Shown in pieces: positions 26,389 to 36,699 of a DNA stretch of 64,000 nucleotides (positions are counted from its first letter, which is position 1; every line of letters starts with the position of its first letter). The position numbers were made by a program, and so were the translations under genes. The stretch lies in NCBI GenBank assembly GCA_947489525.1, contig CANLDW010000001.1:496001-560000 (forward strand), written 5' to 3'. The notes beneath the pieces were generated by a model. The model searched no databases. It saw nothing but the letters and a program-made list of their open reading frames with translations, and was not told the DNA's origin. Source of the DNA: an uncultured Psychrobacter sp. GTDB lineage: Bacteria > Pseudomonadota > Gammaproteobacteria > Pseudomonadales > Moraxellaceae.

Positions 26389-27484
26389 TTACAATCCTGC
26401 TTTAAGACTGGCTTCGATAAATTGATCCAGATCGCCGTCAAGCACTGCACCTGTGTTAAAGGTCTCAACGCCTGTACGCAAGTCTTTGATACGGGAGTCA
26501 TCGAGTACGTAGGAGCGGATCTGACTACCCCAGCCGACGTCGGACTTATTATCTTCCACCGCTTGCTGCGATTCCATACGCTTTTGCATCTCCAGCTCAT
26601 ATAATTTAGCGCGCAGCATTTTCATCGCTGTCGCCTTATTACCGTGCTGGCTACGCTCGTTTTGACAGGTGACCACCACCCCGCTTGGCTCATGAGTGAT
26701 ACGTACCGCAGAGTCTGTGGTATTAACGTGCTGACCGCCTGCCCCTGACGAGCGATACGTATCGATACGTAGATCAGCAGGATTGATATCGATCTCGATA
26801 TCATCGTCAATCTCAGGCGAGACAAAAATCGCCGCAAACGAGGTATGACGACCGTTATTGCTATCGAATGGCGACTTGCGTACTAGGCGATGTACGCCAA
26901 TCTCAGTACGTAGCCAGCCAAAGGCATAGTCGCCTTTGATCTCAATAGTCGCAGACTTAATACCTGCAACGCTGCCGGAGGAGACTTCGATCACCTCAAC
27001 CTTAAAACCGTGCGCCTCTGCCCAGCGCGTATACATACGCAGCAGCATCTCTGCCCAGTCCTGTGCTTCGGTACCGCCACTGCCTGATTGTACATCGAGG
27101 TAGCAGTTATTGGCGTCCATCTCACCACTAAACATCCGGCGAAACTCCAAATCAGCCACACGTTTTTCGGCGTTATCAAGCTCGCTTTGCACGTCTTTGA
27201 GTAAGGACTCGTCCTCAGCTTCAACCGCCAGCTCAAGCATGGCAGCAGCATCCTCTAACGTATTCTCCAAAGAGACGACGACATCGATGACACCATCAAG
27301 CTGGCTTTTTTCTTTACTAATCTTGGTCGCGCGCTCGGTGTCGTTCCAGATATCAGGGTTTTCTAACTCTAAATTGACTTCTTCTAAGCGCTCTTTTTTG
27401 CCGTCAACGTCAAAGATACCTCCGCAGGTCCTGTCCGCGCATCGATAAGTCTTTGATTTGTTCTTGGTAGGGATTGATTTCCAT
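26389..27484 (-). CDS. prfB: Peptide chain release factor 2, with programmed +1 frameshift
   Basis: RF2 of 364 residues read as complement(join(26389..27411, 27413..27484)). It opens at 27484 with [20 protein letters not shown], meets an in-frame TGA after 24 codons, and continues after skipping T27412 with [12 protein letters not shown]. Domains: an N-terminal helical region, the stop-codon-reading SPF tripeptide in [15 protein letters not shown], and the catalytic GGQ in [16 protein letters not shown]. It releases peptides at TGA and TAA. A longer open frame from 27537 without the shift is an artefact that starts in the adjacent repeat element. The start codon lies only 31 bp from a MITE-like insertion. 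Confidence 0.96.
27409..27422 (-). promoter_or_regulatory. prfB programmed frameshift site
   Basis: On the minus strand the sequence is GAGGTATCTTTGAC: an internal Shine-Dalgarno-like AGG, then CTT followed by TGA and C. Low RF2 makes ribosomes pause at TGA and slip +1 on CTTT. This is the classical autoregulation of RF2. Confidence 0.95.
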
Positions 27485-27515
27485 AAAGTATCTCGTAATT
27501 TGTCATTATTAAAAA

Positions 27516-27807
27516 TTAGGGCGTGTTGAACATTCATAAATGAGCACTGCTGATCGCTAAAATTGTTTCAGACAAGGCGCAAGTCGATGATAATGTGAAC
27601 ACCTTAGCAAGACTTGCAACACAGTATGGAGCAATTTTAGCATCAGCCCCTCTTATTAAGTATTAAATTACTGGGGACAGGACTATTTTTTGACGCTGCT
27701 GTGATAAAAATAGACGCTTAGAATGACTAAACTTACTCTTTTTATCTGTGCATCGTCTAAAAAATAGTCTCTGTCAGTGCCATGATCGAATGTTCAACAC
27801 GCCCTAA
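27516..27807. mobile_element. MITE-like element, copy 1 (292 bp)
   Basis: Ends are perfect 20-bp inverted repeats, TTAGGGCGTGTTGAACATTC and its complement. A TA dinucleotide borders the GGG/CCC at both ends, so a TA target duplication is possible. No transposase frame is inside. Two internal inverted repeats exist: GCTAAAATTG with CAATTTTAGC, and GACAGGACTATTTTTT with AAAAAATAGTCtCTGTC. A related 271-bp copy lies at 54456. It fills most of the 355-bp gap between prfB and the HAD gene and would form part of the prfB upstream region. Confidence 0.85.
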
Positions 27808-27839
27808 TAACGAAGGTTTAATGATTGTCCTAAATGGGC

Positions 27840-28541
27840 CTAAATTGACCAATCTTCAACTGCCCAGCGATGTGCCAAAGCGTGCGCGTGCAGTGCCTTG
27901 TCAGGCGAGACGCAAACGGCAACGTCTGCCCACTCAAGCAGTGGAATGTCGTTTTTGGAGTCCGAGTAGGCATAGGTTTTCTCAAAGCTTACGCCTTCGG
28001 CCTTGCGCTTATCAAGCCACTTATTAAGATGATAAAGCTTACCTTCTTTAAAATTGGGCTTGTCTCTTAGCTTACCTGTATAGCGATCATCTGCAACCTC
28101 AAGCGGCGTTGCTAGCACGTTAGCCGCTTCAATATCGAAACGCTCAGCAATCGCGGAGACGATAAAATCATTGGTCGCCGAGATAATAACTACGTCGTGA
28201 CCTAGATTGAGATGATCACGCAGTACGGTTAGTGCTTTCGGACGTATGTGCGGCTCAATCTCAGACTTAATATAGTCCTCACGCAGCGCGCATAAACGCG
28301 CCATCGGCAGACTACTCAAAAACTGAGCCACAAACTCATTGTACTCAGTCGCATCAAGTGTCCCTTCAATATAGTCTTGATAGAACTTTTGATTGGCAGT
28401 GCGATATTCGGCTTCGTCGACGAGACCATGCTTGACGATGTACTCGCCCCATAGGTAGTCGCTGTCGACATCGAGCAGTGTATGATCAAGATCAAATAGT
28501 GCCAATTCTTTTTTTTGCTGCGTCTTTTGCTCTTTGGGCAT
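27840..28541 (-). CDS. HAD-superfamily IB hydrolase (SerB-like phosphatase)
   Basis: A 233-residue phosphatase. ALFDLDHTLLD gives the nucleophile Asp17 and acid/base Asp19; VIISATNDFIV is motif II; the lysine in the KEGKLYHLNKWLDKRK region is motif III; and AYSDSKNDIPLLEWAD supplies the metal-binding acids of motif IV. The helical cap between motifs I and II marks subfamily IB, which includes phosphoserine phosphatase and related phosphomonoesterases. Substrate unknown. Confidence 0.87.
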   Translation of the reverse strand: MPKEQKTQQKKELALFDLDHTLLDVDSDYLWGEYIVKHGLVDEAEYRTANQKFYQDYIEGTLDATEYNEFVAQFLSSLPMARLCALREDYIKSEIEPHIRPKALTVLRDHLNLGHDVVIISATNDFIVSAIAERFDIEAANVLATPLEVADDRYTGKLRDKPNFKEGKLYHLNKWLDKRKAEGVSFEKTYAYSDSKNDIPLLEWADVAVCVSPDKALHAHALAHRWAVEDWSI

Positions 28542-28713
28542 AATAAAACCTTATAAGGTTGCATAGCGATCATGTTTTATTGAAGATTAATTTTATAGTA
28601 CGATATTTAGCAGTTGCGTATATCTTGCGTCGCACACCTCGTTATTAAAGCCGCTACTTAAATTAAAAATAAGACCCAAAAGCTTGAGTCCTATTAAAAA
28701 ATAGCCGTAGGTT

Positions 28714-29250
28714 TTATTCAGGCGCTTCAATCTTAGTCAGACCCGTTTTGAACTTCTGACAGCGCTGGGCATAGTGCAGCGCTGAAAATGTCAGCATCGC
28801 GGCTTGCTCATCACTTAATGTTTTGACGACTTTGGCGGGCGCGCCCACCACCAAAGAATTATCTGGTATCACTGTCCCTTCAGTCACCAGCGCCTTGGCA
28901 CCTACGATACAGTTTTTGCCGATTTTAGCTTTATTAAGCACTACTGCACCGATACCGATCAGGCTATTGTCACCAACCTCACAGCCATGCAGCATCGCTA
29001 AATGTCCGATCGTTACGTATTTACCGATGTTTACCTCAATACCGTCATCAGTATGAATCACGCTGTTTTCTTGTACATTGCTATAGTCGCCGATATGGAT
29101 ACGCTCATTATCACCGCGAATCACAGCGCCAAACCAAACGCTGGCTTGATGACCTAAATACACATCGCCGATTACCCGCGCGGTGTCCGCAATCCAACCG
29201 TTAAAGGGACTAGCAAATTCAGGGGTTTTGTCTAAATACTTATAAATCAT
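28714..29250 (-). CDS. Gamma-carbonic-anhydrase-like hexapeptide protein (YrdA/PaaY type)
   Basis: A 178-residue left-handed beta-helix protein. Repeats of the I-G-x-x-x-x type run through residues 15-140 (VIGDVYLGHQASVWFGAVIRGD onward). Three histidines placed for zinc binding are present: SVIHTDDG, TIGHLAMLHG. The trimeric family includes gamma carbonic anhydrases and the thioesterase-like PaaY; no pathway neighbour resolves which applies. Confidence 0.88.
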   Translation of the reverse strand: MIYKYLDKTPEFASPFNGWIADTARVIGDVYLGHQASVWFGAVIRGDNERIHIGDYSNVQENSVIHTDDGIEVNIGKYVTIGHLAMLHGCEVGDNSLIGIGAVVLNKAKIGKNCIVGAKALVTEGTVIPDNSLVVGAPAKVVKTLSDEQAAMLTFSALHYAQRCQKFKTGLTKIEAPE

Positions 29251-29473
29251 CGTCTATCCTTAGAGATTGTATTATTTTGGGTCAAGGCTAAAAAAGCATT
29301 TTATAGTTATGTCACCAGATTGTTATTACACAATGAAGGCATTGCATAAGAGGGCACTACATAAGATAGTTACGGCACCAGTGTCTTTATAGTACAATTG
29401 CGCCAAAATATTTTGTCGAAAAGCGATCATAGCATTTTCGTCTGCTTAGCAAAACTATCTTAGGGAATACGCC

Positions 29474-30025
29474 ATGCGCGCTATCTGTTTTATGCCTGCT
29501 ACCCGTTTGGTAACGATCGCGGTATTATCCAGTGCTTGTATCGTCAGTCCTGCCTATGCTGATATTGAGACCGCAGGAGACGTCGTCGCTGTTGCTATTC
29601 CAGCGATAGCTTACGGTAGCACGTATTATAAAAACGACAAAGCAGGTCGGCAGCAATTTTATTATGGCTTTGGTACCAATGTGGCTACGACGCTCGCTAT
29701 AAAAGCGGTCGTAGATAAAGAGCGGCCTGATAACAGTGATGATGACTCCTTTCCCTCAGGTCATACCTCGGTCGCCTTTCAAGGCGCAAGCTTTATTCAC
29801 AAACGCTATGGTCTGGAGTCCAGTATCCCTGCGTATATTGGCGCAGGTTTTGTCGGTTATAGCCGTATAGAGGCAGATAAGCACGACATCGGCGATGTAT
29901 TAGCAGGCGCAGCCTTGGGCGTTGCTAGCAGTATGTACTTTACCAAAAGCTATGATGATCAGCTCCACGTTGCTACCACTTTATCACCTGAGTATTACGG
30001 ACTTACTGTGCATTACGAATTTTAA
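29474..30025 (+). CDS. PAP2-family phosphatase, exported
   Basis: A 183-residue protein with a signal peptide ending SPAYAD at about residue 30. The three PAP2 motifs are complete: KAVVDKERP (K-x6-RP), SFPSGHTS (PSGH at 94-97) and YSRIEADKHDIGDVLAG (SR-x5-H-x3-D). PAP2 enzymes dephosphorylate lipid phosphates such as undecaprenyl pyrophosphate or phosphatidylglycerophosphate, or small soluble phosphates. With the active site predicted in the periplasm and few transmembrane helices, it may be a periplasmic or outer-membrane-facing version. Confidence 0.87.
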   Translation: MRAICFMPATRLVTIAVLSSACIVSPAYADIETAGDVVAVAIPAIAYGSTYYKNDKAGRQQFYYGFGTNVATTLAIKAVVDKERPDNSDDDSFPSGHTSVAFQGASFIHKRYGLESSIPAYIGAGFVGYSRIEADKHDIGDVLAGAALGVASSMYFTKSYDDQLHVATTLSPEYYGLTVHYEF

Positions 30026-30212
30026 AATTTCATTTATTTTGATAGCCTTTGTTATAAATATCTAGTACACTATGTAAAATCTGTGCCTAAGCGAGCGGAC
30101 ATGATGTAAGTTACTCTTCACCACCCAGTGAACCCAGTATCTTTTCATCTATTAGTCCCCTCGCTTTTTTGTGGAAAATTTTTGCCTTTACCTCTTTATT
30201 TCTGTTTGCCTG

Positions 30213-30240
30213 CAGCTTTTGTAGGCTACAAGATAAGCTG
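30213..30240 (+). other. Stem-loop upstream of carA
   Basis: CAGCTTTTGTAG (30213-30224) pairs with CTACAA and AAGCTG (30226-30240) with a 3-nt bulge. It lies 65 bp before the carA start and may be part of a leader. The rest of the 279-bp gap shows nothing clear. Confidence 0.4.
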
Positions 30241-30304
30241 AAAAAGTGCGCTTTATTTGATGCAAAATAGGCACAGCACCCACTAACAACAGCGGAGGCT
30301 ATCC

Positions 30305-31555
30305 TTGAATTCATCGACCCAAGTACAAGCAATTTTGGCATTAGCAGATGGTACAATCTTTCGCGGTATAAGTATCGGCAGCAGCGGTCATCGCGTCGGT
30401 GAAGTGGTGTTCAACACAGCCATGACAGGCTATCAAGAAATATTGACCGATCCAAGCTACTCGCGCCAACTCGTCACTCTAACTTACCCCCATATCGGTA
30501 ATACTGGCACCAACAGCGAGGATACCGAATCAGGCAATATCGATTTTAAGCATCAAGTATGGGCCGAAGGTCTGATCATCCGCGATGCTACTATGGTCAC
30601 CTCAAACTTCCGTAACTCCGAATCCCTCACTGACTACCTAAAACGCAATGATACTGTTGCTATCGCTGAGATAGACACGCGCCAGCTGACGCGCTTATTA
30701 CGTGACAAAGGCGTACAAAACGGTTGCATCATGACGGCTTCTAATGGCGAGACCATTACTACGGACGATGAGCAACAAGCGATCAAATTAGCGCAAGACT
30801 TCGCGGGTCTCAAGGGCATGGATCTGGCAAAAGAAGCCTCGCATCCAGAAGGCTTTGAGTGGACAGCAGGCACGTGGGAATTATCCGATACCTTACTCAA
30901 TCGTGACGCGGTCGGTAGCCACGATAGCGGTACGGGCGGGTTCTATAAGCAGCTGGGCACGCACATTGAGCACAAATACAACGTCGTCGCCTACGACTTT
31001 GGCACTAAAACCAATATCCTGCGTATGCTGGTCGATATCGGCGCGCATGTCACGGTTGTACCCGCGCAAACGCCTATCGAAGAAGTGCTGGCGATGAACC
31101 CTGATGGCATCTTCTTATCTAACGGTCCTGGTGATCCAGCGGCCTGCGACTACGCTATCGATAGCGTGCGTCATATCATCGAAGAGACGGACATTCCTAC
31201 CTTTGGGATTTGCTTAGGTCATCAATTACTTGGACTTGCCAGCGGCGCAGATACGGTGAAAATGAAGTTTGGTCACCACGGCGCGAATCATCCGGTGCAA
31301 GATTTGGATACCGGCGTGGTCATGATTACCAGTCAAAACCACGGTTTCGCTGTTGATGAAGATAGCTTGCCTGACAATATTAAAGTCACCCACCGCTCAT
31401 TGTTTGATGGTACTAACCAAGGTATTGAACTGACCAATAAGCCGGTGTTTAGCTTCCAAGGTCATCCCGAAGCCAGCCCCGGCCCGCATGACGCCGCTGA
31501 GCTGTTTGCCAAGTTTGCGCAGATGATGGATAAGTCGAAAAAGGCAAAGGTTTAA
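30305..31555 (+). CDS. carA: Carbamoyl-phosphate synthase small (glutaminase) subunit
   Basis: A 416-residue subunit. The start is a TTG at 30305: CGGAGG at 30293-30298 sits 6 nt before it, and the family core ([13 protein letters not shown]) begins only a few residues later. The N-terminal domain precedes a class I glutamine amidotransferase domain with [12 protein letters not shown] (nucleophile Cys) and [16 protein letters not shown] (His/Glu). It feeds ammonia from glutamine to CarB for carbamoyl phosphate used in arginine and pyrimidine synthesis. Unusually, carB does not follow directly: an unrelated gene is inserted. Confidence 0.96.
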   Translation: MNSSTQVQAILALADGTIFRGISIGSSGHRVGEVVFNTAMTGYQEILTDPSYSRQLVTLTYPHIGNTGTNSEDTESGNIDFKHQVWAEGLIIRDATMVTSNFRNSESLTDYLKRNDTVAIAEIDTRQLTRLLRDKGVQNGCIMTASNGETITTDDEQQAIKLAQDFAGLKGMDLAKEASHPEGFEWTAGTWELSDTLLNRDAVGSHDSGTGGFYKQLGTHIEHKYNVVAYDFGTKTNILRMLVDIGAHVTVVPAQTPIEEVLAMNPDGIFLSNGPGDPAACDYAIDSVRHIIEETDIPTFGICLGHQLLGLASGADTVKMKFGHHGANHPVQDLDTGVVMITSQNHGFAVDEDSLPDNIKVTHRSLFDGTNQGIELTNKPVFSFQGHPEASPGPHDAAELFAKFAQMMDKSKKAKV

Positions 31556-31558
31556 TTG

Positions 31559-32383
31559 ATGAAAAGTAATAACTCTAAGTCTTATATTTATTTATCAAGT
31601 CGTACTGTTGTTACTTTTATTGTCTGCATTGGAACTACTCAATCTGCTTTTGCGGTAACTTGTCAGCAAGTAGATGACAAACTAGCCGCTTCTTATCAGT
31701 CAATCGTTGACAACTCTCACTATTCTGGTGAATTTAATGACTCTAAGTTTAATAGCGCCCATGCAAATTTTGACAACGCTTTAGTTCAGTATGTCAAATT
31801 GTCTGATAGTCTTTCTTGTGGTCTAAGTAAAGCTCAGAATGCAGGTGTTAGTGTAGTCACTTCAACTGATAATAAGCTTCGCGCTATATCTTGGGACATG
31901 ATGACTGGCGGTACGTTACGTGAGTTTACTGGTTTGATTCAGTACCAAGGTAGTCGTTCTTATAAAACCAAGTTTGATATTCTTAATGAAGATGTTATAA
32001 GCCTGAATACTATAATAATACCTGATAGCAGTGATAACTCTACTACCAATCATCGTACTTTATACCTCATGAGTGGATTTTCTGTTGGCTCAAGCATTAT
32101 GCATGGACAAAATGTTCATATATACGAAATAGCTAATAATGGTCTTAACCAACCAAATTTAATTCAAACAGCTTCACGAAAGACCAATTATCTTGGATTT
32201 GGTTATGATGCGAGCTCGTTGAACGAAAATATGAGCTCTCCGCTAATAAAGATTGATAGCTCTGAAAAAAGCATCACTTTCCCTATCATTATTAATACTA
32301 AAACCTATCCGTTTGGGAAGGTTACTAATCGCTCAATTAAATATAGGTATGAAAACAAGTTTTTTAGAAAGGTCATACCTTAG
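31559..32383 (+). CDS. Secreted protein of unknown function between carA and carB
   Basis: About 274 residues beginning four bases after the carA stop. Residues 1-32 are a signal peptide (SSRTVVTFIVCIGTTQSAFA), predicting export. The mature part has two cysteines (VTCQQVD and LSCGLSK) that could pair, a conserved-looking WDMMTGGTLREFTGLIQY core, and an Asn/Ser-rich C-terminal half. I recognise no family. Codon choice is clearly more A/T-rich than in carA and carB (many AAT, AAA, TTA, TCT codons), which suggests later acquisition. Its translation may be coupled to carA, and it ends 75 bp before carB. Confidence 0.7.
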   Translation: MKSNNSKSYIYLSSRTVVTFIVCIGTTQSAFAVTCQQVDDKLAASYQSIVDNSHYSGEFNDSKFNSAHANFDNALVQYVKLSDSLSCGLSKAQNAGVSVVTSTDNKLRAISWDMMTGGTLREFTGLIQYQGSRSYKTKFDILNEDVISLNTIIIPDSSDNSTTNHRTLYLMSGFSVGSSIMHGQNVHIYEIANNGLNQPNLIQTASRKTNYLGFGYDASSLNENMSSPLIKIDSSEKSITFPIIINTKTYPFGKVTNRSIKYRYENKFFRKVIP

Positions 32384-32458
32384 TATGAATGCCTTGAGTT
32401 TTAGTCTAAAAAAGATTTAATCATCTATCATTCACCCGCCAAAATAGGACATATCTAA

Positions 32459-35400
32459 ATGCCAAAACGTACCGACATAAAAAGCATTCTTATCATTGGC
32501 GCAGGCCCTATCGTCATCGGTCAAGCGTGCGAGTTTGACTATTCAGGGGCGCAGGCGTGTAAGGCCCTTCGCGAAGAAGGCTACCGCGTTATCTTAGTCA
32601 ACTCAAACCCAGCGACCATCATGACTGATCCTGTCATGGCGGACGCCACTTACATCGAGCCTATCACGTGGCAGACGGTTGAACAAATCATTGATAAAGA
32701 GCGACCCGATGCTATCTTGCCTACTATGGGCGGGCAAACAGCGCTTAACTGTGCGCTTGATCTCGATAAGCATGGCGTGCTCAAAAAGTATAACTGTGAG
32801 CTGATTGGCGCGACCAAAGACGCCATTGAGATGGCAGAGGATCGCGATTTATTCGACCAAGCGATGAAGCGTATCGGGCTTGAATGTCCGCGTGCAGAAG
32901 TCGCGGAAACGATGGAAGAAGCCTTTGCCACTCAAGAAAAGATGGGCTACCCCTGTATCATTCGCCCCTCATTTACTATGGGCGGCTCAGGTGGCGGTAT
33001 TGCCTATAACCGCGAAGAGTTCATTGAGATCTGCGAGCGCGGTTTTGACTTATCACCGACGCATCAGCTCTTGATTGATGAGTCCTTAATTGGCTGGAAA
33101 GAGTACGAGACCGAAGTCGTGCGTGATAAAAACGACAACTGCATCATCGTCTGTACCATTGAGAACCTTGACCCTATGGGCGTACATACGGGTGACTCCA
33201 TCACCGTAGCTCCAGCGCAAACCTTGACGGATAAAGAATATCAGATCATGCGTAACGCCTCGTTAGCGGTACTACGCGAGATCGGGGTCGAGACTGGCGG
33301 TTCAAACGTGCAGTTCGGTATCAACCCAAAAACAGGACGCATGGTCGTCATTGAGATGAACCCACGCGTATCGCGTTCATCAGCGCTGGCCTCCAAAGCG
33401 ACAGGTTTTCCAATTGCCAAAATCGCCGCTAAATTAGCCGTTGGTTATACTTTAGATGAGCTCCAAAACGATATCACAGGTGGTAAGACACCGGCCAGCT
33501 TTGAGCCGACACTTGATTATGTGGTCACCAAAATTCCAAGATTTAACTTTGAGAAGTTCCCGCAGGCGGACAACATTTTGTCAACGCAGATGAAGTCAGT
33601 GGGCGAAGTCATGGCGATTGGTCGTAACTTCCAAGAGTCGATGCAAAAGGCACTGCGCGGTCTAGAGACTGGCGCGGACGGTTTTGATGAACAGATCGAC
33701 TTATCCAAAGTCACTCCGGACAAAGCGCGTAGCGAGATTACCAATCGTCTAACGGTTCCGACGCCTGAGCGTATCTTTTATATCGGTGACGCTTTTCGTA
33801 TTGGTATGAGCGTTGATGAGGTGTTCAAATTCACCAATATTGATCCTTGGTTCTTGGTACAGATTGAAGACATCATCAACACCGAAACCCAAGTACGTGC
33901 GCTCGGCTTTGGCGGTCTAAACGAGAACAATCTGCGTCAACTCAAGCGTAAAGGCTTGTCTGACTTGCGTTTGGCTAAGCTGCTTGGCGTCTCACAAAAG
34001 CAGCTGCGTAAAAAGCGCTGGGACTTAGGTATCCATCCGGTTTATAAACGTGTCGATACCGCTGCTGCTGAGTTTGCGACCAGTACTGCGTATATGTACT
34101 CAAGTTATGACAGCGAGTGCGAGGCCAATCCCACTGATAAGAAAAAAATCATGGTCATCGGCGGCGGGCCTAACCGTATTGGTCAAGGCATTGAGTTTGA
34201 CTACTGCTGTGTCCACGCCGCGCTTGCTATGCGCGCAGACGGTTACGAGACTATTATGGTCAACTGTAACCCTGAGACGGTATCGACCGATTACGACACC
34301 TCTGATCGTCTGTACTTTGAGCCGATTACTTTAGAAGACGTACTTGAGATCGTCCGTGTCGAGCAGCCTGACGGTGTCATCGTACAGTTCGGTGGTCAAA
34401 CGCCGTTGAAACTTGCACGCGCGCTTGAATCCGCTGGCGTTAACATCATTGGCACAAGCCCAGATGCGATTGACCGCGCCGAAGACCGTGAGCGCTTTCA
34501 ACACATGATTGGGCAGCTTAATTTAACACAGCCCTCGAACGCTTTAGCAACCAGCTTAGAAGATGGACTGGTCAAGGCGAGCGATGTTGGTTATCCCTTA
34601 GTCGTGCGCCCCTCTTATGTACTCGGCGGCCGCGCCATGGAGATCGTCTACAACGAAGATGAGCTTAAGCACTACTTGCGTACTGCGGTACAAGCATCGA
34701 ATGAAGCGCCTGTACTACTCGATCGCTTCTTAGATGATGCTATCGAAGTCGATGTGGACTGTGTCTGTGACGGTACCGATGTGGTGATCGGCGGTATCAT
34801 GCAACATATCGAACAAGCCGGCGTCCACTCTGGGGACTCGGCGTGCTCATTACCGCCCTACTCGCTATCTGACGAGCTGTGCGATGTCATGCGCGCGCAA
34901 ACGGTTGCGATGGCAAAGGAGCTGGGGGTCGTAGGTCTTATGAACGTCCAGTTTGCGGTCAAAGGTGAGACCGTTTATATTCTTGAGGTTAATCCACGCG
35001 CCGCGCGTACCGTTCCCTTTGTCTCAAAGTGTATCGGCACCTCGCTGGCACAAGTTGCAGCGCGCTGTATGGCAGGTACTTCCCTAAAAGACCAAGGCTT
35101 TACCCAAGAGATTGTGCCATCGTTTTTTGCAGTTAAAGAGTCGGTGTTTCCCTTTGCTAAGTTCCCGGGCGTTGATCCTATCTTGAGTCCTGAGATGAAA
35201 TCAACTGGTGAGGTCATGGGCGTGGGTAAGAGCTTTGGCGAAGCCTTTTACAAAGCTGTCATCGGTAGTAACGAGCGCTTGCCAGGTCTACCAACGGCAG
35301 GTGAGACTAAGACGGTCTTTATCTCAGTGCGCGATAGTGATAAAGCGCAAATCGTACCGATTGCACGCCAGCTCGTTGACTATGGTTTTAATATCGTCGC

Positions 35401-35713
35401 TACCACAGGTACGCTCGAGGTACTGACAGAAGCAGGTATTGAGTCCAAACAAATCAATAAAGTGACTGAAGGTCGCCCGCATATCGTGGATGCGGTTAAA
35501 AACGGTAAGATTGATATCATTATCAATACTACTGAGGGCAAACAGGCGCAGGAAGACTCTTTTTCTATTCGTCGCAGCGCGCTACAAGCAAAGGTGTTCT
35601 ATGTTACAACCTTGGGCGCAGCTGATGCGGTATGTAAATCTTATGGTATCAAGCTGCCGTTTGAGGTATACAAACTGCAAGACTTACACGCGCAAACAAA
35701 CCCTATGGATTAG
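32459..35713 (+). CDS. carB: Carbamoyl-phosphate synthase large subunit
   Basis: A 1084-residue enzyme with two homologous ATP-grasp halves: the first starting [21 protein letters not shown] and the second [21 protein letters not shown] at about residue 560. [14 protein letters not shown] and [15 protein letters not shown] are the two ATP-grasp glycine loops, and [18 protein letters not shown] and [15 protein letters not shown] the metal-binding strands. The last 150 residues form the MGS-like allosteric domain bound by UMP and ornithine in E. coli. AGGA lies before the ATG. The carA-to-carB distance of 903 bp is abnormal. Confidence 0.97.
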   Translation: MPKRTDIKSILIIGAGPIVIGQACEFDYSGAQACKALREEGYRVILVNSNPATIMTDPVMADATYIEPITWQTVEQIIDKERPDAILPTMGGQTALNCALDLDKHGVLKKYNCELIGATKDAIEMAEDRDLFDQAMKRIGLECPRAEVAETMEEAFATQEKMGYPCIIRPSFTMGGSGGGIAYNREEFIEICERGFDLSPTHQLLIDESLIGWKEYETEVVRDKNDNCIIVCTIENLDPMGVHTGDSITVAPAQTLTDKEYQIMRNASLAVLREIGVETGGSNVQFGINPKTGRMVVIEMNPRVSRSSALASKATGFPIAKIAAKLAVGYTLDELQNDITGGKTPASFEPTLDYVVTKIPRFNFEKFPQADNILSTQMKSVGEVMAIGRNFQESMQKALRGLETGADGFDEQIDLSKVTPDKARSEITNRLTVPTPERIFYIGDAFRIGMSVDEVFKFTNIDPWFLVQIEDIINTETQVRALGFGGLNENNLRQLKRKGLSDLRLAKLLGVSQKQLRKKRWDLGIHPVYKRVDTAAAEFATSTAYMYSSYDSECEANPTDKKKIMVIGGGPNRIGQGIEFDYCCVHAALAMRADGYETIMVNCNPETVSTDYDTSDRLYFEPITLEDVLEIVRVEQPDGVIVQFGGQTPLKLARALESAGVNIIGTSPDAIDRAEDRERFQHMIGQLNLTQPSNALATSLEDGLVKASDVGYPLVVRPSYVLGGRAMEIVYNEDELKHYLRTAVQASNEAPVLLDRFLDDAIEVDVDCVCDGTDVVIGGIMQHIEQAGVHSGDSACSLPPYSLSDELCDVMRAQTVAMAKELGVVGLMNVQFAVKGETVYILEVNPRAARTVPFVSKCIGTSLAQVAARCMAGTSLKDQGFTQEIVPSFFAVKESVFPFAKFPGVDPILSPEMKSTGEVMGVGKSFGEAFYKAVIGSNERLPGLPTAGETKTVFISVRDSDKAQIVPIARQLVDYGFNIVATTGTLEVLTEAGIESKQINKVTEGRPHIVDAVKNGKIDIIINTTEGKQAQEDSFSIRRSALQAKVFYVTTLGAADAVCKSYGIKLPFEVYKLQDLHAQTNPMD

Positions 35714-35791
35714 CTCTATTGACTTAGTCTAATAATTTAAGTAGATTAGACATAACAATAGCGCTTATTTACAACGGCTTATAACGATTAC

Positions 35792-35826
35792 AAAAGCATA
35801 GTGGCAATACTGCGACTATGCTTTTT
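35792..35826 (+). terminator. Terminator after carB
   Basis: AAAGCATAGT (35793-35802) pairs with ACTATGCTTT (35815-35824) and the stem runs on into T residues. Confidence 0.82.
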
Positions 35827-35867
35827 ATTACGTAGGCCGCCGCGCTTCTCATTAAAAACGACTCAAG

Positions 35868-35961
35868 TACAGATACAAAGATAGTAAACGTCGTTATAAC
35901 CTAAGTCGTTGGTATCTGTATTTTTCGCAACAACATTAGCACCATCTCATTTGAGGTGGTG
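35868..35961 (+). promoter_or_regulatory. Two hairpins upstream of greA (leader/attenuator candidates)
   Basis: TACAGATAC (35868-35876) pairs with GTATCTGTA (35912-35920), followed by TTTTT, which resembles a long-loop terminator. CACCATCTC (35940-35948) then pairs with GAGGTGGTG (35953-35961) just before the greA ribosome site (AAGGA, 35977-35981). They may form a greA leader that limits expression; this is inferred. Confidence 0.4.
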
Positions 35962-35987
35962 TGCTGTTATTGGTTTAAGGAAAAAAC

Positions 35988-36464
35988 ATGCAACGTTACC
36001 CTATGACTCCACAAGGACATGCCGCTCTAGAGAGTGAGCTTAAACAACTAAAGAGTGTCGAGCGTCCTCGTATTACTGCCTCTATCGCTGAAGCACGCGA
36101 GCACGGCGATCTTAAAGAAAACGCTGAGTATCATGCAGCGCGTGAGCAGCAAGGCTTTTGTGAAGCGCGTATTCGTGATATTGAAGCCAAACTTGGCGGC
36201 GCGCAGGTGATTGATCCTAGCACATTACCTAAAGAGGGTCGCGTCGTCTTTGGTGTCACTGTCGTGATCGAAAACATGGATACCGAAGAGGAAAAGCGCT
36301 ATCAGATCGTCGGTGACGATGAAGCGGACTTTAAGGCAGGTAAAATCTCTGTCAACTCGCCTATCGCACGCGGTCTTATTGGCAAGTCAGAGGGCGATGA
36401 AGCCCGTATCGAGACGCCAAAAGGCACAGTTGAATATGAGATTATGCAAGTGATTTACGACTGA
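35988..36464 (+). CDS. greA: Transcription elongation factor GreA
   Basis: A 158-residue factor of normal length. The N-terminal coiled coil (residues 10-75) contains [31 protein letters not shown], whose tip acids (Asp/Glu around GDLKENAEY) position the catalytic magnesium in RNA polymerase. The C-terminal globular domain includes [12 protein letters not shown] and [16 protein letters not shown]. It restarts backtracked polymerase by RNA cleavage. It stands alone behind carB with its own terminator. Confidence 0.96.
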   Translation: MQRYPMTPQGHAALESELKQLKSVERPRITASIAEAREHGDLKENAEYHAAREQQGFCEARIRDIEAKLGGAQVIDPSTLPKEGRVVFGVTVVIENMDTEEEKRYQIVGDDEADFKAGKISVNSPIARGLIGKSEGDEARIETPKGTVEYEIMQVIYD

Positions 36465-36499
36465 TCGTTGAAACATTTGCTCTTGATGAATTGATGGTC

Positions 36500-36548
36500 G
36501 CCTTTGATTTCTCTTTGTGAGGGATCAAAGGCTTTTTTATGTCTGCAT
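36500..36548 (+). terminator. Intrinsic terminator of greA
   Basis: GCCTTTGAT (36500-36508) pairs with ATCAAAGGC (36534-36542), followed by TTTTTT. Confidence 0.88.
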
Positions 36549-36699
36549 CCCATGCGGTATCGTCTGTTTCAGCGCTACCTTACCACTGAAATTACACAAT
36601 GCTACTGTTTTAAGGGCTCAGCTTTGACACATAATCAATGGGATATCTTGCATCGTTGTACTTATAGGATGGCAAGCCACTACTGCTAAGGGACTCATC

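Noticed and set aside
27413-27537. A single long prfB frame starting at 27537 (MNVQHALIF...).
   Set aside because: Its first codons come from the MITE end and it ignores the classic RF2 start ([13 protein letters not shown]) and CTTTGA frameshift site; the joined reading is right.
30111-30356. 81-codon minus-strand frame over the carA start.
   Set aside because: It overlaps the carA leader and start on the other strand, with no family and no ribosome site.
36504-36689. 61-codon frame after greA.
   Set aside because: Overlaps the greA terminator and has no ribosome site or coding signature.
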